16,357 nucleotides of DNA from DASWJQ01 sp964517315 (lineage in GTDB: Bacteria; Chloroflexota; Anaerolineae; Anaerolineales; E44-bin32): assembly GCA_964517315.1 (NCBI GenBank), contig CAZFCJ010000078.1:1-16357 (forward strand), given 5' to 3'. Below the pieces are notes generated by a model. That model was given only the letters and a program-made list of their open reading frames with translations. It ran no database searches and was not told where the DNA came from. A program made the translations under genes and the position numbers. Of this stretch, positions 6,592 to 13,624 are shown one piece after another. Position 1 is the first letter of the stretch, and each line of letters begins with the position of its first letter.

Positions 6592-7259
6592 ACCGCTGCC
6601 CCAACTGCGGGGCGACCGTCGGGGCGGACGAACGGTTCTGCGGGAAGTGCGGCCACCAGCTGCTCCCTCAGGAAGGGCCGGCAACCGGCGATCGTCCAAT
6701 CAAGGCGGGGCGATCCAGGAAGTGGATCGTGCTGCTCGGTCTGGTGGGCCTGATCGCGCTTTGCGGAGCGTGCTTGTCCGCATACATTTTCATCGGTCTC
6801 GGCGATGGCGGAGATGTGGTGGGATTAGTCAGCGGTTCGAGTACGTCGATCGTAAATCGAGCTCCTACCAACACATCCGCGCCTCGCGCCGAGATCCATC
6901 AAGTGTGGCTCGAGCACAACGTGCCTCATGAAGGTGAGGACTATCTGGTCATTCACATCGAGTTCGAAGTGCCCCGGGCCGAAGCGGAGCGCGTGCAAGT
7001 CGTGGCATTGGCCTGGACCGAGGACGGATCGCCTATGGCAGCGCTCGAGCCGAACTATGAAATCCAGGGGCAGGCTGGCATTGGAGATGTGGGGGTTGTC
7101 GAATACAGCCCGATCACCTATTGGGACGATTACCAACTTTGGGTACCGTACTACGCATTGCGCGTGGGGGAGAATCATTACTGGACGGTTAAAGTGACGG
7201 ATTCGTCCGGAAGCACCTTTGACGCGTGGCGAACGGAGTCCTTCTATGTCGAACCCTAG
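6588..7259 (+). CDS. Zinc ribbon, one membrane segment, extracytoplasmic beta domain (operon gene 5)
   Basis: A 223-aa protein. An N-terminal zinc ribbon (Cys4, Cys7, Cys18, Cys21), a basic linker ending in GRSRK, one membrane helix (about 46-71), a Ser/Thr-rich stalk (82-98) and a beta-rich outer domain (100-223). The outer domain begins EIHQVWLEHN and contains DYLVIHIEFEV, EDGSPM and YWDDYQLWVPYYAL. This resembles the VWxxHN-type domain seen in other zinc-ribbon membrane proteins; the resemblance is from memory. Topology by the positive-inside rule puts the zinc ribbon in the cytoplasm and the C-domain outside. Translation starts at a GTG overlapping the upstream TGA, and the 3' end overlaps the next gene by 14 bases. 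A cross-membrane sensor or scaffold role is inference. Confidence 0.86.
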   Translation: MNRCPNCGATVGADERFCGKCGHQLLPQEGPATGDRPIKAGRSRKWIVLLGLVGLIALCGACLSAYIFIGLGDGGDVVGLVSGSSTSIVNRAPTNTSAPRAEIHQVWLEHNVPHEGEDYLVIHIEFEVPRAEAERVQVVALAWTEDGSPMAALEPNYEIQGQAGIGDVGVVEYSPITYWDDYQLWVPYYALRVGENHYWTVKVTDSSGSTFDAWRTESFYVEP

Positions 7260-8025
7260 CGCCGGCGACGGTTCAGACTTGGTTTGCGCCAACTGCGGGG
7301 CCGAACTGCGGGCCGGATTCCAGTTCTGTCCCGAGTGCGGTCAGCCGGTGGCGGCAACCTCCCGCCCGCAGGAGCCGGCGCCTACAATCCTGGACGTTTC
7401 TGAGGAAGGTGATTGGCTGTTGGCCATCTTGAACGGACCGGCCCAAGGCGGCGCGTACCCAGTGGGCGGGAAGCTTGTGCTGGGACGTGAGGAAAGCTGC
7501 GATGTGGTCTTTCCCGATCCCAAGGTCTCGCGCCGGCACGCAACAATTGAGCGCATTGATGAGGGCCGGTTCAGCCTCGTCGACTTGGACAGCAGCAACG
7601 GGACCTTCTTCCGGGAAGAGCGGGTGGAGAGGGCTGAGCTCATCCCCGGCGCTGAGATTCGGATCGGAGACACGCGGATGACTCTGGTTCCATCCTTTGA
7701 ATCGTGCCCGAAGTGCGGATCGCCCTTGGATCCTTCGAACAAGTATTGCGGCAATTGCGGACACCCGGTTGGAGAGCCGGCGGAGATTGATCTGGATCAG
7801 CTGGCGGCGAATATCGAGGCGCAGCCGCGAGCTAAGGCGGTCCAGTCCGATGTGGTCGACCCTGTGCCCGCTGCAGGGCCAACCGCTTCCAGCTCGGTGG
7901 ACCCGGGGGGCGCCGCAAGTGCACCAGCGGGCAAGTCCGCCGCAGGTGGCGGTTCCGCGGGCCGCTGGCTGGCGATTGGGTGCGGGGCGGTGGTCCTGCT
8001 CACTGCCAGCGTTGTATGCTGTGGA
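7246..8025 (+). CDS. FHA-domain protein with two zinc ribbons and a membrane segment, 3' end lost in gap (operon gene 6)
   Basis: The first 260 aa of a protein that runs into the 100-N gap. Order: zinc ribbon 1 (Cys14, Cys17, Cys28, Cys31), FHA domain (about 58-148) with the core residues LGR (79-81), SRRH (95-98) and SSNGT (116-120), zinc ribbon 2 (Cys154, Cys157, Cys168, Cys171), an Ala/Pro/Ser-rich linker, and a membrane segment (about 240-258). All the FHA residues that contact phosphothreonine in the family are present, so binding of phosphorylated partners is likely. The ATG at 7246 has GGAG 7 bases upstream and lies 14 bases inside the previous gene; the in-frame TTG at 7221 has no such site. 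No kinase or phosphatase is visible in the window. The missing part would be extracytoplasmic. Confidence 0.88.
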
Positions 8026-8125
8026 NNNNNNNNNNNNNNNNNNNNNNNNNNNNNNNNNNNNNNNNNNNNNNNNNNNNNNNNNNNNNNNNNNNNNNNNNNN
8101 NNNNNNNNNNNNNNNNNNNNNNNNN
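8026..8125. other. Assembly gap of 100 N
   Basis: Exactly 100 unknown bases, the usual placeholder size. The true distance is probably much larger, because the FHA protein lacks a stop before it and the esterase after it lacks roughly its N-terminal 150-200 residues. Linkage across the gap depends on scaffolding only. Confidence 0.95.
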
Positions 8126-8488
8126 GGGACCGAGGATCCGTTGATGCCTTACGAAGGAGGCCAAGTCCAATTCGGTCCAACGAAGATGGGTGGGGTGTAC
8201 TCCACCAGCGAGACCGTCGCGTTCTGGGTTGACGCCAACCGCTGCCAGCCCAGACCGGAGGTCACCTATCTCGAGGAGAAGGCCCCGCTCGACGGCACGC
8301 GCGTGCGCAAAGAGGCGTACGGGCCCTGTGCCCAGGGGGCGGAGGTGGTGCTCTATGAGATCATCGGTGGCGGACACACATGGCCTGGCGGTCCACAATA
8401 CGCGCCGCGAGCGGTGATCGGTCCGATCAGCAGAGAAGGGCATATGGGGGAAATCTTATGGGAGTTCTTCGGCCGCCACCAGCGATAG
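8126..8488 (+). CDS. Esterase of PHB depolymerase / feruloyl esterase (LpqC-like) family, C-terminal fragment
   Basis: The last 120 residues of a secreted alpha/beta-hydrolase; the 5' part is in the gap. The fragment opens with GTEDPLMPYEGG, which holds the catalytic Asp (residue 4 here), and contains GGGHTWPGG with the catalytic His (residue 84). VAFWVDANRC and YGPC supply a likely disulfide pair (Cys40, Cys68), and EILWEFFGRHQR is the typical final helix. The nucleophile Ser (GxSxG) would lie in the missing part. The family hydrolyses ester bonds in polyesters or plant-wall phenolics outside the cell; the substrate here is unknown. It may or may not belong to the upstream operon. It faces the convergent lipoprotein gene at 8649. 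Confidence 0.85.
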   Translation, partial: GTEDPLMPYEGGQVQFGPTKMGGVYSTSETVAFWVDANRCQPRPEVTYLEEKAPLDGTRVRKEAYGPCAQGAEVVLYEIIGGGHTWPGGPQYAPRAVIGPISREGHMGEILWEFFGRHQR

Positions 8489-8648
8489 CGTGATTCGCAG
8501 CGGAGATCGTTGCCGAGCTTGGAGGATCGGTGAACCCGACTGCGTACTCCGGCAGCAGTAGTCCGGGATCCATAACCGGCAATCGGGTATGAGAAAGGCG
8601 ATCCCCGCCTCCCTCTCAATCAGTGCTAGGTGGTAGTGGCTGCTCCTC

Positions 8649-9518
8649 TCACGGCCCCGTCTCGAGCGTGAAATTGTCGAGCCGGGCGGTCACGCCGCGG
8701 CCGAGGCCGAGGAAGCCGACCTCCCCCGCGTCGGCCCAGGGCTGCACCCACCGCTCGCCCGGTTCCGGCTCCTCGCCTGTGAGCGTCAATATCCTTGCAT
8801 CGTTGAGATCCACCGTCATGACGCGGCCGCCGTTCAAGGATTGGACGACGACTTGGTTGAGACGTCCGGGCGTCAGGAACCCGGCTTGGCCCCGAGCAAT
8901 CTGATCCCACGGCTCGATTTGGTCGGGTTCGTGGAGATAGAGGCGCCAGCGGTTGTCGTAGATGTTGAAGCCCAACGCGAGCAGATAATCCTCGCGGTCC
9001 AGCATGCGGTCTCTGTCCTTATCCACCAGGCGCAACATGACGCCGAACTCGCGGTCGGAGAGTCCCTCTTCAAAGGTGAAGCCGAATGCCATGCGGTATT
9101 CGGCGAGCCTCCGGCCGCAGGCCGTGCAAACGACCAGGCAGTTTACGGGCTGGTCGAAGTTGGCGACATCGTTAGCGCACTCCTCGTAGGGCCCCAAGAT
9201 CAGGCCCCCGTCGGCGATCTGGGCGCCTTCGCCCAGGTCGAAGCTTTGGCTGGCGGACTCGAAATCCTCGTCGACGCTGGCCGACGGCTGGCTGATTTGC
9301 GCCCCGGTGTCGCCCGTGCTGTCGCTGTCCTCGCCGGCTTCGCTCTCCGCACTTAGCGTCGCGCGGGCGTTCTCGAGCTGGACCTCCAGCGTGGCGACTC
9401 GCTCCGCCGCCGACGGCTCTTCACCGAACAGGTTGGCCACCGGGCTGCAGGCCAGCCCGGCGATCCCGATCATGGCGATGGCGATAACCGATCGATGGGT
9501 GATTTGTCCACTTGACAT
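8649..9518 (-). CDS. Lipoprotein with jelly-roll-like C-terminal domain
   Basis: A 289-aa predicted lipoprotein with a hydrophobic signal (10-23), a lipobox-like GLAC (Cys24), a short helical, possibly coiled-coil stretch (36-58) and an acidic Ser-rich linker (58-84). The main domain (85-286) looks like the concanavalin/LamG or DUF1080-like sugar-binding fold: a GGLILGPY strand, GVMLRLVD, WRLYLHEPD, and the typical last strand TARLDNFTLE. Two oddities stand out. A Cys cluster (Cys127, Cys131, Cys134 in NCLVVCTACG) and an EF-hand-like acidic loop (Asp166-Asp177, DKDRDRMLDRED) interrupt the expected R.VD..Y strand. The ATG at 9518 is chosen for GGGAGAGAG at 9525-9533; a GTG at 9548 is the longer alternative. 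It converges with the esterase fragment. Carbohydrate binding is inferred from the fold resemblance only. Confidence 0.83.
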   Translation of the reverse strand: MSSGQITHRSVIAIAMIGIAGLACSPVANLFGEEPSAAERVATLEVQLENARATLSAESEAGEDSDSTGDTGAQISQPSASVDEDFESASQSFDLGEGAQIADGGLILGPYEECANDVANFDQPVNCLVVCTACGRRLAEYRMAFGFTFEEGLSDREFGVMLRLVDKDRDRMLDREDYLLALGFNIYDNRWRLYLHEPDQIEPWDQIARGQAGFLTPGRLNQVVVQSLNGGRVMTVDLNDARILTLTGEEPEPGERWVQPWADAGEVGFLGLGRGVTARLDNFTLETGP

Positions 9519-9651
9519 GGCGTTCTCTCTCCCGAACGAACGTTGCACTGATCACCCTACAGGCGTGGACGCCGGTTGTCACCGTCACGGAGGTCCCATC
9601 GGGAAGGATCATTGCGAATCTCAGTGGCCGATTGTGGTCGTGATTCGCTAT

Positions 9652-9830
9652 CCGGGACCCGTGACCCGGGCAGATAACCACAAAGGCTCAAAGGACACGA
9701 AGGGGAATCTATAAGCACACAAAGGGGAGATCTTCGTGTCTTGGTGTTATTGCTTGCGTGACTGGTAATGGCTAACTGGGCACTGGTGACTGGTTGACTG
9801 GAGACTAACTTGGGATGCGGAATCCGCTAC
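9652..9830 (+). repeat. Composite interspersed repeat, copy C (tandem with D)
   Basis: The unit starts with ACCCGGG-type heptads (9652-9670). The hairpin core follows: ATAACCACAAAGG (9673), GGACACGAAGG (9693), loop ATCTATAAG (9707), return arm CTTCGTGTCTTGGTGTTAT (9732-9750). TNACTGG heptads finish it (9760-9806). The same order restarts 179 bases later as copy D; CAGATAACCA occurs at 9671 and again at 9850. The return arm pairs with the left arm if one extra 9-base unit on the left is bulged out. Confidence 0.85.
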
Positions 9831-10118
9831 CCGGGACCCGTGACCCGGGCAGATAACCACAAAGGCTCAAAGGACACGAAGGGGANNNNNNNNNNNNNNN
9901 NNNNNNNNNNNNNNNNNNNNNNNNNNNNNNNNNNNNNNNNNNNNNNNNNNNNNNNNNNNNNNNNNNNNNNNNNNNNNNNNNNNNNGGCAGATAACCACAA
10001 AGGCTCAAAGGACACGAAGGGGAATCTATAAGCACACAAACGGGGGATCTTCGTGTCTTGGTGTTATTGCTTGCGTGACTGGTGATTGGTCACTGGTAAC
10101 CGGTTGACTGGGGACTCC
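9831..10118 (+). repeat. Composite interspersed repeat, copy D (contains assembly gap)
   Basis: A second tandem copy, nearly identical to C through the heptads and the left core arm, broken by 100 N at 9886-9985. The 38 bases just before the gap (9848-9885) are repeated exactly just after it (9986-10023). The right part continues with ATCTATAAG, CTTCGTGTCTTGG and heptads up to the TTGACTGG-type unit at 10104. Either the gap is artificial and the contigs overlap, or further tandem copies are missing. Confidence 0.85.
9886..9985. other. Assembly gap of 100 N inside the tandem repeat
   Basis: Exactly 100 unknown bases flanked by 38 identical bases on each side. This is the signature of an assembly broken at a repeat, so the true gap may be zero, negative, or one or more extra repeat units of about 179 bases. 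Confidence 0.95.
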
Positions 10119-10146
10119 GAATGGGTCCTCCCGAAACGACCTAGAT

Positions 10147-10180
10147 GCCGGCTGTTACAAGCTGGGCTCGAGCAGCCGGC
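10147..10180 (-). terminator. Inverted repeat downstream of gdhA, possible transcript end
   Basis: GCCGGCTG at 10147-10154 and CAGCCGGC at 10173-10180 form a perfect 8-base GC-rich stem with an 18-base loop, about 50 bases beyond the gdhA stop. No T-run follows on the minus strand, so intrinsic termination is uncertain and it could be part of the adjacent repeat region. Confidence 0.25.
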
Positions 10181-10231
10181 GGTCACGGCTCTTGTCTTCA
10201 ACGCGCTTCCGCCAGCAGGCGCGGTCTAGCC

Positions 10232-11587
10232 TTATACGACGCCGTAGTCATACATCGCCCGGGCGACCCGCAGGAACCCCGCCACGTTGGCGCCGAACAT
10301 GAGATCGCCGTCTGAACCGTAGGCCTCGGCGGCTTCCCGGCATTGCCTGTGAATGTTCCTCATGATCCTGAAGAGGCGCTGCTCAACCTCCTCGCGCGGC
10401 CAGCTGATCCGCAGGCTGTTCTGGGTCATCTCCAGCCCGGAGGTGGCGACGCCGCCGGCGTTGGCCGCCTTGCCGGGCGCATAGTGAATGCCCTCCTGCC
10501 GGTAGACCTCCACCGCCTCCAGCGTGGAGGGCATATTGGCGCCTTCGGTCACTGCGAGGCAGCCGTTTTCTACCAGCGCCCGTGCCTGCTCTCCGTTGAT
10601 TTCGTTCTGGGTCGCGGAGGGGAAAGCCAGGTCAACGGAGAGCCCCTGTTGTTTGATCACGTCCCACACACTCTGGTTCTCAAAGTAGGGCAGGTCGTAT
10701 TCGGCGGCATACTCGCTGATCCTGCCCCGGCGCTTGTTCTTGAGATCCAGTAGAAAGTCCAATTTGGCCCGGTCCATTCCGGCCCCGTCAACCACCGTTC
10801 CGTCCGAGTCCGAAACCGTGATCACCTCGGCGTCCATGGCGAGCAGCTTCTCCGCGGTGTACTGGGCTACGTTGCCCGCACCGCTGATCGCGGCCCGCTT
10901 ACCTTCCAATTCTTCTCCGGCTTCGGCCAGCATTTCGGCGCAGAAGTAAACCGCGCCGTAGCCCGTCGCCTCCGTGCGCATCAAACTGCCCCCGTACTCG
11001 AGTCCTTTCCCGGTCAGGACACCGGTGTGTTCGTTGACCAGTTTCTTGTAGTAGCCGTACAGGTAGCCGATCTCGCGTTCGCCCACGCCGATGTCACCGG
11101 CCGGCACGTCGGTGTCGGGGCCGAGGTGCCGGTGCAGTTCGCGCATGAACGCCTGGCAGAAGCGCATGATTTCGGCGTCGCTTCTGCCGCGTGGGTTGAA
11201 ATCCGCGCCGCCCTTGGCTCCGCCCATCGGCAGTGTGGTCAGCGAATTTTTGAAGACCTGCTCGAAGCCCAAGAATTTCATGATGCTCAGATTAACGCTG
11301 GGATGAAAGCGCAACCCGCCCTTGTAGGGACCGATGGCGTTGTTGTACTGGACCCGATAGCCCTGGTTGACCTGCACCCGCCCCTCGTCGTCGGCCCACG
11401 GAACTCGGAAAATCACGGTCCGATCCGGAATGACCAGACGCTGGTAGATCTTCGCCCGAACGAACTCGGGGTGACGGTCGACGGTCGGCCCCAAGCTCGG
11501 CAGGACCTCCGCCGCCGCCTGATGGAATTCGGGCTCAGCCGGATTTTTCTCCTTGATCTCGGCGACGATCTCGTCCAGCAGAGGCAT
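10232..11587 (-). CDS. gdhA: NADP-specific glutamate dehydrogenase
   Basis: A cytoplasmic enzyme that makes L-glutamate from 2-oxoglutarate, ammonium and reduced cofactor. Its 451 aa match the roughly 450 aa of the bacterial hexameric NADP-type family. Key motifs: NAIGPYKGGLRFHPSVN with Lys89, PMGGAKGG with the catalytic Lys125, PAGDIGVG with catalytic Asp165, TEATGYG (205-211), the Rossmann motif GAGNVAQY (236-243) with VSDSDGTV after strand 2, then PSATQNEI and TEGANMP. The SDS after strand 2 is the pattern of NADP-linked members. The ATG at 11587 is chosen over the TTG-type extension to 11674 because AAAGGAG (11595-11601) lies 7 bases upstream and the protein then begins like its relatives. 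It stands alone, with repeats downstream and a long spacer upstream. Assignment is very secure. Confidence 0.97.
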   Translation of the reverse strand: MPLLDEIVAEIKEKNPAEPEFHQAAAEVLPSLGPTVDRHPEFVRAKIYQRLVIPDRTVIFRVPWADDEGRVQVNQGYRVQYNNAIGPYKGGLRFHPSVNLSIMKFLGFEQVFKNSLTTLPMGGAKGGADFNPRGRSDAEIMRFCQAFMRELHRHLGPDTDVPAGDIGVGEREIGYLYGYYKKLVNEHTGVLTGKGLEYGGSLMRTEATGYGAVYFCAEMLAEAGEELEGKRAAISGAGNVAQYTAEKLLAMDAEVITVSDSDGTVVDGAGMDRAKLDFLLDLKNKRRGRISEYAAEYDLPYFENQSVWDVIKQQGLSVDLAFPSATQNEINGEQARALVENGCLAVTEGANMPSTLEAVEVYRQEGIHYAPGKAANAGGVATSGLEMTQNSLRISWPREEVEQRLFRIMRNIHRQCREAAEAYGSDGDLMFGANVAGFLRVARAMYDYGVV

Positions 11588-12272
11588 GCGTCGACTCCTT
11601 TCTACGCGCGCGGCGCGGGATGCAGAATCAGCATATATTTGAAAGCTGGAGTCCAATGGGATAGGGAATGGCATCCGGGCCCCGGTTCGACCTCGAGGTG
11701 AGCCCGGCGCGCAGCTCGAATGCGCCGTGGGTTGGCGGGTAGCTTGGGCAAGGTCAATGGCCCCTTTGGGAGGTGCGGGACTCCCGGTCCGGGTGGGGAC
11801 AACGAAGCGTTGATGGGAACCGAGGGTGGGTGCTCGTGGTGACCGTATCCCCGACGGTCAGTGATCCCGGCACCTGCAGTACCTCTTCCGGCACGTGTTG
11901 GCGGACCGATGAAAATGTAGCAGGAATCTTTCCCGGTGGCAAGTCGCGCACTGAGGGCCGAGTACGTCGCCTTTGGCCATTGGCCCCTGGCTGAGGGGAT
12001 CGAGCCGCTGAGTTTCTCGCCCGATCTTGAAAGGCGGTTCAGAGGTAACGTCTACGTCCCGACGTCAGAGGGCCGGTTGCCGAGCCCTGAGCACCGAGCG
12101 CTGAGCGCTGGCTTGGCATTTACTTTTCTCAGGAGGCGGGCTCTCACGCCCGGCCGGGTCTGCCATTCGAGGACTACGGCGAGGATCCGGGAACTTGTGG
12201 GCGGGTCGCTGCGTCGTTAATGTAGGGTCCGCCATGGCTGGGCCCCAACCGACGCGGGGAAAGGATAATCCG
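11588..12272. other. Long spacer between gdhA and a small lipoprotein gene, with heptad arrays
   Basis: A 685-base divergent spacer with no convincing gene. Near gdhA the minus strand has TTGGAC (11651-11656) and TATGCT (11630-11635), 15 bases apart, a weak promoter candidate. At 11974-12008 the sequence runs in 7-base units (TGGCCAT, TGGCCCC, TGGCTGA), and at 12068-12116 in GAGCNCT-type units. Both are diverged members of the heptad family described elsewhere in the window, but without the CACAAAG hairpin core. Just before the lipoprotein gene, AAAGGA (12260-12265) is its Shine-Dalgarno. Confidence 0.5.
12068..12116 (+). repeat. Heptad array of GAGCNCT type
   Basis: Seven consecutive 7-base units beginning at 12068, of which four (GAGCCCT, GAGCACC, GAGCGCT, GAGCGCT at 12082-12109) are clearly related. 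The reverse complement, GCTCAGT-like, recurs at 13932-13952 and in the array at 2490-2566. Confidence 0.6.
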
Positions 12273-12656
12273 ATGAAAATGAGGGCTGGGGCGAAAATGG
12301 TCGCACTGGTTACGGTCTGCGCGGCCCTGCTGCTGGCCGGATGCAGTCAGGTCTCCGTATCTCCCGTCGGGGAGACGGGTGAGCTGGTCACCGTGACCGG
12401 AACGGTGCAGTCGGTGGACGTCTCCGACATGGCCGTCGATGGGCCAGCACGGATCCGGCTGCGCACAGAGCAACACGGCCGTGTGCTGGTGCTGGTCGCC
12501 GCCTGTGAAGGCCCGTGCTCACTGCGGGCCGTTCAGCAGCTCGGCCAGGTGGAGCAGGGTGAGCGCTGGCGGGTGACGGCCGAGGTCGATGCCGATGGCG
12601 ACCTGCTCGTGTACGAGGACGAGTCGCACTCCATGGTCCCGGCCGGCTCGGATTAG
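12273..12656 (+). CDS. Small lipoprotein, unknown function
   Basis: A 127-aa predicted lipoprotein with a basic N-terminus, a hydrophobic segment (9-21) and a canonical lipobox LLAGC with Cys24. The mature part (about 38-120) reads as alternating strands: VTVTGTVQSVDV, PARIRLRTEQ, RVLVLVAACEGPC, ERWRVTAEVDADGDLLVYE. Its length and Gly positions would suit a small OB-fold-like barrel, but that is inference and no family was recognised. Two cysteines (ACEGPC) may form a disulfide. The ATG at 12273 has AAAGGA 7 bases upstream; the longer frame from 12195 lacks a Shine-Dalgarno and a signal. The gene is divergent from gdhA and convergent with the gene at 13112, with repeat copy E in between. Confidence 0.83.
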   Translation: MKMRAGAKMVALVTVCAALLLAGCSQVSVSPVGETGELVTVTGTVQSVDVSDMAVDGPARIRLRTEQHGRVLVLVAACEGPCSLRAVQQLGQVEQGERWRVTAEVDADGDLLVYEDESHSMVPAGSD

Positions 12657-12677
12657 CTCCATGCAAGGACGAACAGG

Positions 12678-12973
12678 TAACGGGTACCTGATGACCGGTT
12701 GCCTGGAGACTGGGAATCCGTTACCGTGTTCCGTGACTCGGGGGGCGAACCAAGAAGGCACGAAGGGCTCGAAGTCATCTCTATAAGAACACAAAGAGAG
12801 ACGAATCTCTATGTCTTTGTGTTATTTCTTTTGGTAACCGGTACCTCGTTGACGGGGGGCCGGGCATCCTCAGGACCAGCCGCGCCTCAGGCTTGAACCC
12901 GTGCTACGGAGCCGTATGCCAATCGGCCAATCACCCAATCATCTGCGCAGGGACGCAGGAGCCTGCGTCCCTG
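12678..12973 (+). repeat. Composite interspersed repeat, copy E, ending in a palindrome
   Basis: Heptads at 12678-12741 run from TNACTGG-type (TGACCGG, AGACTGG) to GATCCGK-type (GAATCCG, GTTCCGT, GACTCGG). The hairpin core follows at about 12749-12834 (ACCAAGAAGGCACGAAGG, loop CTATAAGAACACAAAG, return arm CTTTGTGTTATTTC), then heptads again (12835-12869; TAACCGG, TTGACGG). A further block, 12908-12973, contains CCAATC units and a perfect palindrome. The copy lies between convergent genes. Confidence 0.82.
12948..12973. repeat. Palindrome 1 (CAGGGACGCAGG arms)
   Basis: CAGGGACGCAGG (12948-12959) and its exact reverse complement (12962-12973) with a 2-base centre form a 12-base perfect stem. 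It lies between the convergent genes ending at 12656 and 13112, so it could end transcripts from both sides, though no T-run follows. It is related to palindrome 2 at 13845. Confidence 0.8.
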
Positions 12974-13111
12974 AACCTCCTTCTCGATTGTGACCGGCGT
13001 TGGGCCAGAGCAGCTGACCGCTGACGGATGGATTTTCGATGCGGGCGGCCGCCCTTTGCTCCTCGGGCCTTTCACCAACGCCGGCCGGTGCATGGGTGCC
13101 TGATGTCTCGC

Positions 13112-13477
13112 CTACTCCAGCTCCGTTCCGGTGCCGAGGAGCGGGCAGGAGAAGTAGTGATCGCCTTCGTCCTGGACCCCGTTGCCGTTGACGTCGACCC
13201 ACCAGCGGCCGCCGACGTAACCGGGGTCGCCGGGACCGAGCTCGGTCTGCAGTCCGGTCGGCCCGGCCATCTCCAACTCCTGGAACGGGCCCTCCATGGG
13301 CAGGTCAGGGCCGACGATCGACTCAAAGACCTTGCCCTGGCTGGTGACGTACACGAAGACACGGCCTCGAGGGCCGTCTCCGACGTCGGGCGGGGGGCCC
13401 CCGCCGGCCAGCGCCGGCACCGCCATCGCCAGAGCCAGTACGGCGACGAAACCCGCCAATCCAAACTTGCGTAGCAT
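13112..13477 (-). CDS. Small secreted protein with an EF-hand-like loop
   Basis: A 121-aa predicted exported protein. Its signal peptide (1-24) ends AVPALA-GG, a good signal peptidase I site, so it is secreted rather than lipid-anchored. The mature part starts with GGGPPP, then beta strands (RVFVYVTSQGKVFESIVGPD, PFQELEMAG) and a WWVDVNGNGVQDEGDHYF stretch. Asp95 to Asp106 there fit a calcium-binding EF-hand or dockerin-type loop (DxNxNGxxDxxD). One such loop alone is not a dockerin, which needs two. The ATG at 13477 has AGGAGG 7 bases upstream (13485-13490); the longer start at 13528 would spoil the signal peptide. Function unknown; a small calcium-binding surface or matrix protein is an inference. 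Confidence 0.82.
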   Translation of the reverse strand: MLRKFGLAGFVAVLALAMAVPALAGGGPPPDVGDGPRGRVFVYVTSQGKVFESIVGPDLPMEGPFQELEMAGPTGLQTELGPGDPGYVGGRWWVDVNGNGVQDEGDHYFSCPLLGTGTELE

Positions 13478-13624
13478 AGCTGTCCCTCCTTGTGAGAATG
13501 CGGTCCGACTTGCACGGTCCATGTTCACCTCCGGCGTTCTGTGTGGTCCTTGTCCATGACCAGTATGGGAAATAAAGCTTGCGCGACAGTTATGAGGAGG
13601 TTACGAAAGTCTTATGGGCGGAAT

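Noticed and set aside
7219..8488. Reading frames that appear to continue across the 100-N gap
   Set aside because: The frame through Ns of unknown true length is arbitrary. Left and right parts belong to different protein families.
9652..10118. CRISPR array at the 179-base tandem repeat
   Set aside because: The whole unit, not alternate spacers, is repeated. The period is too long, spacers are not unique, and no cas gene is nearby.
11636..11674. Longer N-terminus for gdhA (extra 29 residues)
   Set aside because: It needs a weak start without a Shine-Dalgarno and reads through the probable promoter. The ATG at 11587 has AAAGGAG and gives the usual family length.
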